Below, one piece after another: positions 44,681-53,607 of a DNA stretch of 64,000 bases; positions within the stretch are counted from its first letter, which is position 1; every line of letters starts with the position of its first letter. Position numbers and translations under genes: made by a program. The notes below the pieces were generated by a model. That model did no database searches. It had not been told where the DNA came from and was given only the letters and a program-made list of their open reading frames with translations. The stretch covers positions 1 to 64,000 of the forward strand of contig CAMLGZ010000011.1 of the NCBI GenBank assembly GCA_946479745.1, read 5' to 3'. This DNA is from an uncultured Pseudoxanthomonas sp. (GTDB lineage Bacteria; Pseudomonadota; Gammaproteobacteria; Xanthomonadales; Xanthomonadaceae).

Positions 44681-47600
44681 TTACTTGCCGGTACCGGCAG
44701 GGGCTGCCGGGTCGTTACTGGACTCGACACGCACTTTGGCGCGCACCTCAGGACTCAACTTGGCCGCGACCGCTTCGTAGACCGCCTTGGCGCGGCGCAT
44801 GCCCAGCGCCACGTTGTAGGCGTCGGAACCACGGGGATCGGCATGGCCGACGATCGCTATCGCTCCTCCTCCTTTCTCGTCGAGATAGGCGGCCACCTTG
44901 TCCAGGATCGGCAGGAACTGCGGTTTGACCGTCGATTGGTCGGTATCGAACAACACCGTGCCCAGCAACGGGCCGCCTTCGGCAATGCCCACGACCAGAG
45001 ACGACGGATCGTCCAGTTCGGTGCGCACGCTGACCGTCAATGCCTTGGCGACGTCGGCGGGCACGTGGCTCACCAGTGCGTTCTTCACTGCGTTGGCGCG
45101 ATCGAAGGCGAGGCTTTCGGTATCGCCGTTGGCGCTGATCAGTACTTCGCCGCCGCGGTACTCGGCCACCTTGGCGGCGATCTGTTCGATCACCGGCAGG
45201 TATTCGTCGCGCAGCTTGGCGCTACCCGGCGCGAAGACGACTTCGCCCAGTTCCAGCTCCACCGGCTGTTCGCCGCCCTGTATCTCTTCAACCGGTAGCT
45301 TGACGCCGAAGTCGAAACGCACCGGGAGCCCGGGAGTAATGCGGCGGACCAGCGGATTGTCGGTGGTGAACGCCGTACCGGCGGGCAGTGTCGATGGATC
45401 CACCTTGAGGATGAAGTTGCGGCCGCGGCCGCTGTCGCCACCGGCGATACCTTCCAGGTGATAGCGACCGAACTGGTCGGTCTCGATCAGCAGGCCTTCC
45501 ACCGAAGCGATGCGCACGCCCGGAATGCCGCGCTCGTCGATGCCGAGGTTGCTGATCACGTAATCCACCACGTAACCGCCCTCGCCCTGCGAGATGCGGC
45601 GCTTCACTTTGGGTTCGGCCGCGTTGAGGCCCTTGGCCGCTTCTCCGCTCTTCTCCACCGTGGTGTTGCCGGCGGTGTCCATGCGTACGGTGACGCCCTG
45701 CGCGCTGGTCAGCACGAAGTCGTTGGTGAAGGTCGGCTGGGTCAGACGCTGACGTATCACAACCTGATGGTGTTCGACCGGATCGGCTATCGACTGGCGT
45801 GCGCTGATGGCGCCAACCTCGATGCCATGCAGCAACGGCGAACTGGCGTCGGCCTCCGGTTGCGCACCCGCGCCACGATCCACCGTGGTCGAGTTGGCCA
45901 CGTAGGCACCGGGCGCAAAGCCGCCCTGCACTCGTACATCGCTCAAGGCCGCACTGTCCTGCCAGGTATCGCCATCGCGATCGTCGAACACGGTGCCGAT
46001 CAACAGACTGTCGTCGACCAGCGCATCGGCCACCAGGGTGACCGCGGCGGTGCTGGTGTTGGAGATCGCCGAACCGGTCTGGGTGTAAGCCTGCGCCTGG
46101 TTGCGTTGCACGCCCGGACGTACGCCCGCGCCCACGCGCATCGCATACATGAGTGTCGCAGTCTGGCCGGGTTCGATATCCAGGCCTTCGAAACGCAACG
46201 GACTCTGGCCCACGGCGGTCGCCTGGTTGTCGCCGTCGGTCACGCTCAGCGAACCTTCCACGTAGCTGAAACCAAGCGGCGGCGTATCCACGATGCTGCC
46301 GTTGATCAGCCTGCCGTTACCCACGTTCTCCACGCTCAGGGTGTAGCGCACCAGATCGCCGATCTTCACTTCGCGCACGGCGACGGTCTTGAGGATGCGC
46401 AACTGGTAGTCGGACAACACCGGATGCTCGGTGCTGCAGGCCAGCGCGCAAGTCGGCGAATCGCCGCCGGTGGGCACCACGACATTGCCGACCGTGCCGG
46501 TCGCGTCGGTATCCACCAGAGTGGTGTAGGCGAAGGTGTAGGTACCGGGCAGCATGCCGGCAGGCAACGTGCACAGCAGACCGGTCGCACTGGCCGTGCA
46601 ACCCGCGGGCAACGCGCCAGCAAGGGTCTGGTCGCCGCTGATCGTGTCGGTCAGCGTCACTGCATCGGTAGTGACCGAATTGGCCACGGTCACCGTCAGC
46701 GTATAAGCCAGCGTGTCGCCCGCCGACACCGAGGTGCCCGAGGCCGGGTTGGACGTCTTGGATACGGTGATCGCAGTCGCCACGACCTCATGGCTGGTGC
46801 TGCAGCTGACGCAGGTCGGACCGTCGCCGCCACTGGGCACCACTACGTTGCCGAGAGTGCCGGTGGCATCGGCGGCAACGCGCGTGGAATACGCGAAGCT
46901 GTAGCTTCCCGGCAACGCGCCGGCTGCCAGGGTGCACACCAGCCCGCTGCCGCTCGCCGCGCAACCCGCCGGCAACGCGCCGGCGAGAACCTGATCGCCG
47001 CTGATCGTGTCGGTCAGGGTGACCGCATCGGTGGTGATGGAGTTGGCCACGGTTACGGTCAGGGTGTAGGCCACGCTATCGCCCGGCGCCACTTCCGTAC
47101 CCGACGCCGGGTTGGACGTCTTGGCTACGGTCACTACCGAGGCGGCAATCGGATGCTCGGTGCTGCAGTTGGTGCAGGTGGGATTGTCGGTACCGGTGGG
47201 CACCACGTTGTTGCCCAACCTGCCGGTCGCATCGGCATCCACCGTGGTGGTGTAGGTGAAGCTGTAATTGCCCGGCACCGTACCGGCAGCCAGGGTGCAC
47301 ACCAATCCGCCGGCACCGCTGGCGCAGTTCGCCGGAAGCGGGCCGGTGAGCGTCTGGTCGCCGCTCAACGTGTCGGTCAAAGTCAACGTGGACGTAGTGG
47401 CGGTGTTTGCCACGACCACCGCCAGTGTGTAGCTGATGGTGTCGCCCGGCTGCACGGTGTCGCCGCTGGGCGGATTGGAAGTCTTGGAGACAGTGACTGC
47501 CAGCAACGGAGTGCTGGTGGTGGACGCATTGCTGGGCACGGCCGGACCCGACGGTGGAGTGCCAGTGGCGGTCGCGGTGTTGTTGACCACACCGGCGGCC

Positions 47601-50600
47601 ACTTCGGCCTGGGTGATGGTGTGGATGCCGGTGCAGGTCGCGATGGCACCGGGCAGCAGCGTGGTTGCGTCGCAGACCGCGGGCGCATCCAGCAACGCAT
47701 CGTCGATCACGATGGCACTGAGCGTGACGTTGCCGGTATTGGTCGCCACGAAGGCGTAGCCGATCGTGCTGCCGGCGATGTTGCCCGAGGGCGCGCCGGC
47801 GGTCTTGAGCAGGCTCAGGGCCGGGTTGGCGGCGATCGGCGTGGTGGTGGTCGACGGCGGCGAAGTCACCGGCGGACCCACCGGCGGCGTGCCGGTAACC
47901 GTGGCGCTGTTGTTCACTGCACCGTTATTCACTTCGGCCTGGGTGATGGTGTGCGTACCGGTGCAGGTGGCGATGGCGTTCGGCAGCAACGTGGTCACGT
48001 CGCAGACCGCCGGCGCGTCCAGCAGCGCATCGTTGATCACGATGCCGGTGAGGGTGACGTTGCCGGTGTTGGTCGCCACGAAGGTGTAACCGACCGTGCT
48101 GCCGGCGGTATTGCCCGAGGGCGCACCTGCGGTCTTGGCGATGGTCAGCGCCGGGCTGGATGCAATCGGCGTCGTCGTAATCGACGGCGGCGAAGTCACC
48201 GGCGGACCCACCGGCGGCGTACCGGTAGCCGTGGCGCTGTTGTTCACCGCGCCGTTATTCACTTCGGCCTGGGTGATGGTATGCGTGCCGGTGCAGTTGG
48301 CGATGGCGCTCGGCAGCAACGTGGTTACGTCGCAAACCGCGGGCGCATCCAGCTGCGCATCGTTGATCACGATGCTGCTGAGCGTGACATTGCCGGTGTT
48401 GGTCACCACGAAGGTGTAGCCGATCGTGCTGCCGGCCGAGTTGCCCGACGGGATACCTGCCGTTTTGACGATGGTCAACGCGGGCGCCGCAGTGATCGGC
48501 GTCGTCGTAATCGACGGCGGCGAGGTCACCGGCGGACCCACCGGCGGCGTGCCGGTAGCCGTGGCGCTGTTGTTCACCGCGCCGTTATTCACTTCGGCCT
48601 GGGTGATGGTATGCATGCCGGTGCAGTTGGCGATGGCGTTCGGCAGCAACGTGGTCACGTCGCACACTGCCGGTGCGTCCAGCATTGCATCGGTCACGAC
48701 GATGCCGGTCAAGGTCACGTTGCCGGTGTTGGTCACCACGAAGGTGTAGCCAAGCGTGTTGCCGGCCGAGTTGCCCGACGGGGTGCCTGCCGTCTTGACG
48801 ATGGTCAGCGCAGGCGCCGTGGTGATAGGCGTGGTCGTGGTCGATGGCGGCGAGGTCACCGGCGGCCCCGAGGGCGGCGTACCGGTGGCCGTGGCGCTGT
48901 TGTTCACTGCGCCGGCATTCACTTCGGCTTGGACGACCGTATGGGTGCCGGTGCAGGTGGCGATGGCACCCGGCAGCAGCGTGGTTGCGTCGCAGACCGC
49001 CGGCGCATCCAGCTGCGCATCGTTGATCACGATGCCGCTGAGCGTGACATTGCCGGTATTGGTTACGACAAAGGTGTAGCCAAGCGTGCTGCCGGCCGAG
49101 TTGCCCGAGAGCGTGCCAGCAGTCTTGACGAGGGTCAGCGCAGGCGCCGTGGTGATCGTCGTCGTCGTCGTGGACGGCGGTGAAGTCACCGGCGGGCCCA
49201 CCGGCGGCGTGCCGGTAGCCGTGGCGCTGTTGTTCACTGCGCCGTTATTCACCTCGGCCTGAGTGATGGTGTGCGTGCCGGTGCAGGTGGCGATGGCACC
49301 CGGCAGCAGCGTGGTCGCGTCGCACACGGCCGGCGCATCCAGCATCGCATCGTTCACGACGATGCCGGTCAAGGTCACGTTGCCGGTGTTGGTCACCAGG
49401 AAGCTGTAAGCGATCGTGTCGCCGGCATCGGTCAGTGTCGGGCTCGTGCCCTGCGCCATGGTCGCCGTACCTGCGGTCTTGGCGATGGTCAGGGTTGGAG
49501 TCGTGGTGATCGGTGTCGTGGTGGTCGACGGCGGCGAAGTCACTGGCGGACCCACGGGCGGCGTGCCGGTAACCGTGGCGCTGTTGTTCACCGTGCCCGC
49601 GTCCACTTCAGCCTGCGTGATCGTATGCGTGCCGGTGCAGGTCATGTCTGCGCCTACCGCCAGTGTCGTCGCCGGGCACGAGGCCGCAGCGTCGAGCTGC
49701 GTATCGTTCACCAGCACCGCCGTCAGCGGTGTGTTGCCGGTGTTGGCCACCAGAAAGCTGTAAGCGATCGTGTCGCCGGCATCGGTCAGCGTCGGGCTCG
49801 CGCCCAGCGCCGTGGTCGCTGTACCTGCGGTCTTGGCGATGGTCAACGTCGAGGTCGTGGTGATCGGCGTCGTCGTGGTCGACGGCGGCGAGGTGACCGG
49901 TGGACCCGACGGCGGCGTGCCGGTGGCGGTCGCGCTGTTGTTCACTGCGCCGTTATTCACTTCGGCCTGGGTGATCGTATGCATGCCGGTGCAGGTCATG
50001 TTTGCACCCACCGCCAGCGTCGTCGCCGGGCACGTAGCCACAGCGTCGAGCTGTGCATCGTTCACCAGCACCGCCGTCAGCGGTGTGTTGCCGGTGTTGG
50101 TCACCAGGAAGCTGTAAGCGATCGTGTCGCCAGCATCGGTCAGCGTCGGGCTCACGCCCTGCGCCGTGGTGGGCGTGCCTGCGCTCTTGGCGATGGTCAG
50201 CGTCGAGGTTGTGGTGATCGGCGTCGTCGTGGTCGAGGGGGGCGAGGTCACCGGCGGACCCGACGGTGGGGTGCCTGTGGCGGTGGCGCTGTTGTTCACG
50301 GCACCGGCATTCACCTCGGCTTGCGTGATCGTATGCGTGCCGGTGCAGGTCATGTTCGCGCCCACCGCCAGCGTCGTCGCCGGACACGTGGCTGCAGCAT
50401 CGAGCTGCGCGTCGTTCACCAGTACCGCCGTCAACGGCGTGTTGCCGGCGTTGGTCACCAGGAAACTGTAAGCGATCGTGTCGCCGGCATCGGTCAGCGT
50501 CGGGCTTGTGCCCAGCGCCGTGGTCGCCGTACCTGCGCTCTTGGCGATGGTCAGCGCAGGCAGTCCCACCGGAGTGGTTTCGTTGCAATCGTTGCCGACT

Positions 50601-52723
50601 GCTGCGCAGTTCACCCCATCCACGGCGACCGCGTTGACGATGGATGCCGTTGCGCCGGTCGGGAATGGCGTAACGACCTGCACCACGAAGTTCAGCGTGG
50701 CGCTGCCGCCCACCGGAATGTTCACCGCATTGGTGTTGGTGCAGTTGCTTGCGGCGCAGGTGAAGTTGTTGCCCGCGGCTACTACCGTGGTGTTGGCCGG
50801 CAGGGTTTCCACCGCATCGCCCGCGAACAGGGTCGCGGCGAGGCTGCCGCCGACATGCGTCACTTCGATCTGATAGGTGAGCGTGTCACCAGCGGCAACC
50901 GCCGCGCCCGCCACGTAGGCCGAACCGTTCACCTGGGCCAGGGTTTTTTCGACCTGCAGCTGCGCCGGCGTGGGGGCGGCTGGGAAAGAACACGAAGCAA
51001 GGTCGCGGGCCTGGTTGGCGAAGGTCGTCGTTACCGGCGACAGCGTGCCGGCGCCCAGATCGATGCGGTAATAACTGCTGGGCGCCGTATTGGTGGCGAC
51101 ATACAGCAGACCGTCGTTGCCGTAAGCCACGCCCGCCCATTGCAGGGTGCTGGGCGCGCCGTTGAGCAACGGACGCTGTTGCCGGGTGGCCGATACCGTG
51201 GTCGAACTGAAATCGAGCCTGTAAAGATCCACGCCAGCGGTCAGCCAGCCATTGCCCGCGTTGTCGAACGCAATATCGCCCGAACTGGCGTTGGTGGGCT
51301 GGAAATCGTAGGTCAGGGTGCCGTACGACGTCAGCGAGTAGTTGAAGGTGCCCGAAGGCGTGACACGCCAGACCGCGGGATTGGTTCCACTGCCGGCCAC
51401 CAGATAGCCCACACCCGCTTGCGTCATGCCCGCACGCGGAAAATCGGGCGCGGTGATAGGACCTGCGGCGATGTACCAACCGCCATTGGCCGCGTCATAA
51501 GCGTACAGCGTGGCCTGAGTGCCGACATAGCTTACGAACAGAAGCCGGTTCCGTACCGGATCCACCATCATCGCGTTGAGGTTGGGAGCGACATTCAGGG
51601 TCAGCTCGGGCACCAGCACATCGGGCGCGCCGCTGCCGACCGTGTAGCGATAGAACTCGCCGCGGCCGGCGACCTGGGTGATGTTGAAAACCGAATCGAC
51701 CGCGCAGAAGTTGACGCTGGCCACCAGCGTGGTGAGCGTGGCGTCCGGCGGGCTGGTCACTACGATTCCGCCGCTGGTCGAACCGGTAGCGGTCGCACTG
51801 TTGCTCACAGATCTGGTGGCAGCTTCCCCGGCGGTGATCGTATGCACGCCCGTGCAAGTGGTCGTGTTGCCGGGTGCGGCAGGAGTCAGCGTGGTGCTGC
51901 CGCAGGTAGCCGGCGCATCCAGCTGCGTATCGACCACCGCAATTCCATTCAACGTCACCGCGCCGGTGTTGGTGATCACGAAGGTGTAGGCGATGGTGCT
52001 GCCCGCGCTGCTGCCGGAAGGAGTGCCGGCGGTCTTGTCGATAGTCAGCGAGGCTGCGGGCACGCTGGGCGGATTCACGCACGTGGCGTTGTCGCTGGTG
52101 TCCGTCTCCTGCCCGGTGGGCAGCGACGCGTTGTTGTACAGACCGCTACCCGGCGTGGGCGTGGCGGCGCAAGTCGTGGGGGGGGAAGTATTGGTGTAGA
52201 CGTAGGTGATGCTGACGTTGAAGGTGTGGGTGACACCCGCACCGATCGCTATGTTGGTTCCGGTCAGCTGGTTAGGACCATCGATCGTGGACGAGCCACC
52301 GGCGGGAGCGCCGGCACCGGAAGTAGTCCAGGCGATGCCTGTGATGTTGGTGTTGGCGGGAAAAATCGGGGTATCGGTCAATGCACCGTAAGCACCGGCC
52401 GCAGTGCCGGAATTGGTTACCGTGATCGTGTAGGAAACCGTGTAGACGCCCAGAGCGTCCGGCCCCGTCACTCCAATGGCGGACTTGGCGACGTTGATCA
52501 GCGGCTCGACGACATCGTCGGTATCGCTCGCGCTGCGCACGCAGGTCGGATTGGTCGCCGCATCGGCGCAGCTGACGCCGCTGGGCGGCGTGACCGTGGC
52601 CGTGTTGGTAACTGTCTGCGCCCAAGCCGGAGTAGCGCCAAGAAGCGCGCCAGCAAGCGTGAACACACACAAAGTGAACGAGCGCCGGAAACCAAGCGCA
52701 TTGCAACGAGACGCGTCAGCCAC
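44681..52723 (-). CDS. Giant exported repeat protein: DUF11-like repeats with tandem OmpA domains
   Basis: 2680 residues. Order: signal peptide (1-36, ending PAWAQ), DUF11-like units (~70-335), a propeller-like domain (~338-576), another DUF11 unit, nine near-identical repeats (~720-1745), three repeats of a second type starting SKTSNP (~1745-2101), a diverged DUF11 unit, a linker with a GTVFDDRDGDTWQD motif, and two OmpA-like domains (~2486-2575, degenerate; ~2584-2660, canonical GHADPRGSDAYNVALGMRRA). The last should bind peptidoglycan. The start is GTG with AGGGG seven bases upstream. First gene of a three-gene operon; long open frames on the opposite strand are by-products. Confidence 0.88.
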   Translation of the reverse strand: MADASRCNALGFRRSFTLCVFTLAGALLGATPAWAQTVTNTATVTPPSGVSCADAATNPTCVRSASDTDDVVEPLINVAKSAIGVTGPDALGVYTVSYTITVTNSGTAAGAYGALTDTPIFPANTNITGIAWTTSGAGAPAGGSSTIDGPNQLTGTNIAIGAGVTHTFNVSITYVYTNTSPPTTCAATPTPGSGLYNNASLPTGQETDTSDNATCVNPPSVPAASLTIDKTAGTPSGSSAGSTIAYTFVITNTGAVTLNGIAVVDTQLDAPATCGSTTLTPAAPGNTTTCTGVHTITAGEAATRSVSNSATATGSTSGGIVVTSPPDATLTTLVASVNFCAVDSVFNITQVAGRGEFYRYTVGSGAPDVLVPELTLNVAPNLNAMMVDPVRNRLLFVSYVGTQATLYAYDAANGGWYIAAGPITAPDFPRAGMTQAGVGYLVAGSGTNPAVWRVTPSGTFNYSLTSYGTLTYDFQPTNASSGDIAFDNAGNGWLTAGVDLYRLDFSSTTVSATRQQRPLLNGAPSTLQWAGVAYGNDGLLYVATNTAPSSYYRIDLGAGTLSPVTTTFANQARDLASCSFPAAPTPAQLQVEKTLAQVNGSAYVAGAAVAAGDTLTYQIEVTHVGGSLAATLFAGDAVETLPANTTVVAAGNNFTCAASNCTNTNAVNIPVGGSATLNFVVQVVTPFPTGATASIVNAVAVDGVNCAAVGNDCNETTPVGLPALTIAKSAGTATTALGTSPTLTDAGDTIAYSFLVTNAGNTPLTAVLVNDAQLDAAATCPATTLAVGANMTCTGTHTITQAEVNAGAVNNSATATGTPPSGPPVTSPPSTTTTPITTTSTLTIAKSAGTPTTAQGVSPTLTDAGDTIAYSFLVTNTGNTPLTAVLVNDAQLDAVATCPATTLAVGANMTCTGMHTITQAEVNNGAVNNSATATGTPPSGPPVTSPPSTTTTPITTTSTLTIAKTAGTATTALGASPTLTDAGDTIAYSFLVANTGNTPLTAVLVNDTQLDAAASCPATTLAVGADMTCTGTHTITQAEVDAGTVNNSATVTGTPPVGPPVTSPPSTTTTPITTTPTLTIAKTAGTATMAQGTSPTLTDAGDTIAYSFLVTNTGNVTLTGIVVNDAMLDAPAVCDATTLLPGAIATCTGTHTITQAEVNNGAVNNSATATGTPPVGPPVTSPPSTTTTTITTAPALTLVKTAGTLSGNSAGSTLGYTFVVTNTGNVTLSGIVINDAQLDAPAVCDATTLLPGAIATCTGTHTVVQAEVNAGAVNNSATATGTPPSGPPVTSPPSTTTTPITTAPALTIVKTAGTPSGNSAGNTLGYTFVVTNTGNVTLTGIVVTDAMLDAPAVCDVTTLLPNAIANCTGMHTITQAEVNNGAVNNSATATGTPPVGPPVTSPPSITTTPITAAPALTIVKTAGIPSGNSAGSTIGYTFVVTNTGNVTLSSIVINDAQLDAPAVCDVTTLLPSAIANCTGTHTITQAEVNNGAVNNSATATGTPPVGPPVTSPPSITTTPIASSPALTIAKTAGAPSGNTAGSTVGYTFVATNTGNVTLTGIVINDALLDAPAVCDVTTLLPNAIATCTGTHTITQAEVNNGAVNNSATVTGTPPVGPPVTSPPSTTTTPIAANPALSLLKTAGAPSGNIAGSTIGYAFVATNTGNVTLSAIVIDDALLDAPAVCDATTLLPGAIATCTGIHTITQAEVAAGVVNNTATATGTPPSGPAVPSNASTTSTPLLAVTVSKTSNPPSGDTVQPGDTISYTLAVVVANTATTSTLTLTDTLSGDQTLTGPLPANCASGAGGLVCTLAAGTVPGNYSFTYTTTVDADATGRLGNNVVPTGTDNPTCTNCSTEHPIAASVVTVAKTSNPASGTEVAPGDSVAYTLTVTVANSITTDAVTLTDTISGDQVLAGALPAGCAASGSGLVCTLAAGALPGSYSFAYSTRVAADATGTLGNVVVPSGGDGPTCVSCSTSHEVVATAITVSKTSNPASGTSVSAGDTLAYTLTVTVANSVTTDAVTLTDTISGDQTLAGALPAGCTASATGLLCTLPAGMLPGTYTFAYTTLVDTDATGTVGNVVVPTGGDSPTCALACSTEHPVLSDYQLRILKTVAVREVKIGDLVRYTLSVENVGNGRLINGSIVDTPPLGFSYVEGSLSVTDGDNQATAVGQSPLRFEGLDIEPGQTATLMYAMRVGAGVRPGVQRNQAQAYTQTGSAISNTSTAAVTLVADALVDDSLLIGTVFDDRDGDTWQDSAALSDVRVQGGFAPGAYVANSTTVDRGAGAQPEADASSPLLHGIEVGAISARQSIADPVEHHQVVIRQRLTQPTFTNDFVLTSAQGVTVRMDTAGNTTVEKSGEAAKGLNAAEPKVKRRISQGEGGYVVDYVISNLGIDERGIPGVRIASVEGLLIETDQFGRYHLEGIAGGDSGRGRNFILKVDPSTLPAGTAFTTDNPLVRRITPGLPVRFDFGVKLPVEEIQGGEQPVELELGEVVFAPGSAKLRDEYLPVIEQIAAKVAEYRGGEVLISANGDTESLAFDRANAVKNALVSHVPADVAKALTVSVRTELDDPSSLVVGIAEGGPLLGTVLFDTDQSTVKPQFLPILDKVAAYLDEKGGGAIAIVGHADPRGSDAYNVALGMRRAKAVYEAVAAKLSPEVRAKVRVESSNDPAAPAGTGK
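47480..50560 (-). repeat. Nine in-frame tandem repeats within the giant gene
   Basis: Units carry HTITQAEV...NNSATATGTPP. Spacing is 354 bp between the first four and 330 bp between the last six, both multiples of three. Type A units contain SPTLTDAGDTIAYSFLV; type B units contain GNSAGSTLGYTFVV. The fourth unit is a chimera (A start, B end). Every unit has a CX12C cysteine pair. Confidence 0.9.
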
Positions 52724-53298
52724 GTGAATCCCCTAATCCATTGCGTTGCGATCACGAGCTGCCGGACACCGAAGCGCCGCCCACCCCGAGATCAACCCCC
52801 TACGGCTGCCCTGTTTTGCCCCCGATCGGCCAAGGCCCGGACTGGTGATGCGGGGCATCGCCTGTCGGCACGGCATGGGAGCTGCACAAGTCAGCGCTGG
52901 TGTTTATGGTAGTTGGGTCACAGTTTTGCTGTTAACCGACTCACAGATGAAAAGTGACGCGCCGCGTCATTAGTTGAGACGATTGAGCACATCCCTCGCC
53001 GCGGCAACAGTCCGGCGACCACCCATGAAAACGTTATCTGGCAAGGGTTTTGAGTAGTCAGCCCTGTAAATATTTCACACAAATATTGACTCGGCCTGCT
53101 ATTTTGTTATTAGTTTCACAATAGACTATCGGCATATTTCGGCCGACAAACGGAGGGCGCAATTTGCCTCTGAAACGCATGTCAGCCGCCCGCGCCCGCA
53201 ATGGGAGTATCGGCGTCAGTGGTGGAAGGCCGAGGCGACCCTGGTCCTGGCGAATAGGCTGGTGTCCCAGCGACGGCAATACCGGCCAGGACCTTCTG
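52724..53298. other. Long leader and AT-rich intergenic DNA upstream of the DUF11 operon
   Basis: No credible gene. The part at 53036-53140 is strikingly AT-rich for this genome. A promoter candidate for the DUF11 operon lies at 52906-52935, giving a leader of about 180 nt. Confidence 0.5.
52906..52935 (-). promoter_or_regulatory. Candidate promoter of the DUF11 operon
   Basis: Minus strand TTAACA (52930-52935), 18-base spacer, TACCAT (52906-52911). Confidence 0.35.
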
Positions 53299-53395
53299 CT
53301 GACACCCAGATTGAATGAGCGGCCATACCGGTAGTGGTAGCCCTGCGGCCACAACGGGTTGCCGTTGATGCTGCAAACCTGCTCGTCGTCCAGGA
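53299..53395 (-). pseudogene. Relic of the 3' end of a TonB-dependent receptor gene
   Basis: Translates as VLDDEQVCSINGNPL and QGYHYRYGRSFNLGVS, closely matching the C-terminus of the intact receptor at 55548 (LLDDEQTYSINGNPL, QGYYRYGRSVNLGVSYRF). The match stops just before the final residues, one codon is inserted, and nothing receptor-like is found upstream. It is a leftover of a deleted or duplicated receptor gene. Confidence 0.75.
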
Positions 53396-53607
53396 CAGGT
53401 ACGCGGCGAGCCACGGGCTTCGCTTCGCCACCGCCGATCTGCCGCCGCGTTGCTGGATGATCCGGCTATGCCGATTGCAAACCGAACCGGATTTCATTTC
53501 TCAATCCCGGTTTGTCGCAATGCGCATGAATTTCTCCGCGGTCCATTCGAACCCATTGCGCAGATTGCGAACTCGCACGATGGCCGACCCTTGGCGACGT
53601 ACTGCCG

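Noticed and set aside
47480..50560. Regular repeats resembling a CRISPR array
   Set aside because: Period is 330-354 bp, coding and in frame; no short repeat-spacer structure or cas genes.
45458..52912. Two very long plus-strand open frames (about 1240 and 1210 codons, 45458-49183 and 49271-52912) opposite the giant gene
   Set aside because: They mirror the repeat array on the other strand, encode Arg/Gly/His-rich low-complexity protein, have no signal peptide, domain or ribosome site, and arise because GC-rich repeats lack stop codons in that frame.
53058..53414. 118-codon minus-strand open frame as a functional small gene
   Set aside because: Only its first third resembles a receptor C-terminus; the rest is frameshifted, so it is treated as a relic.
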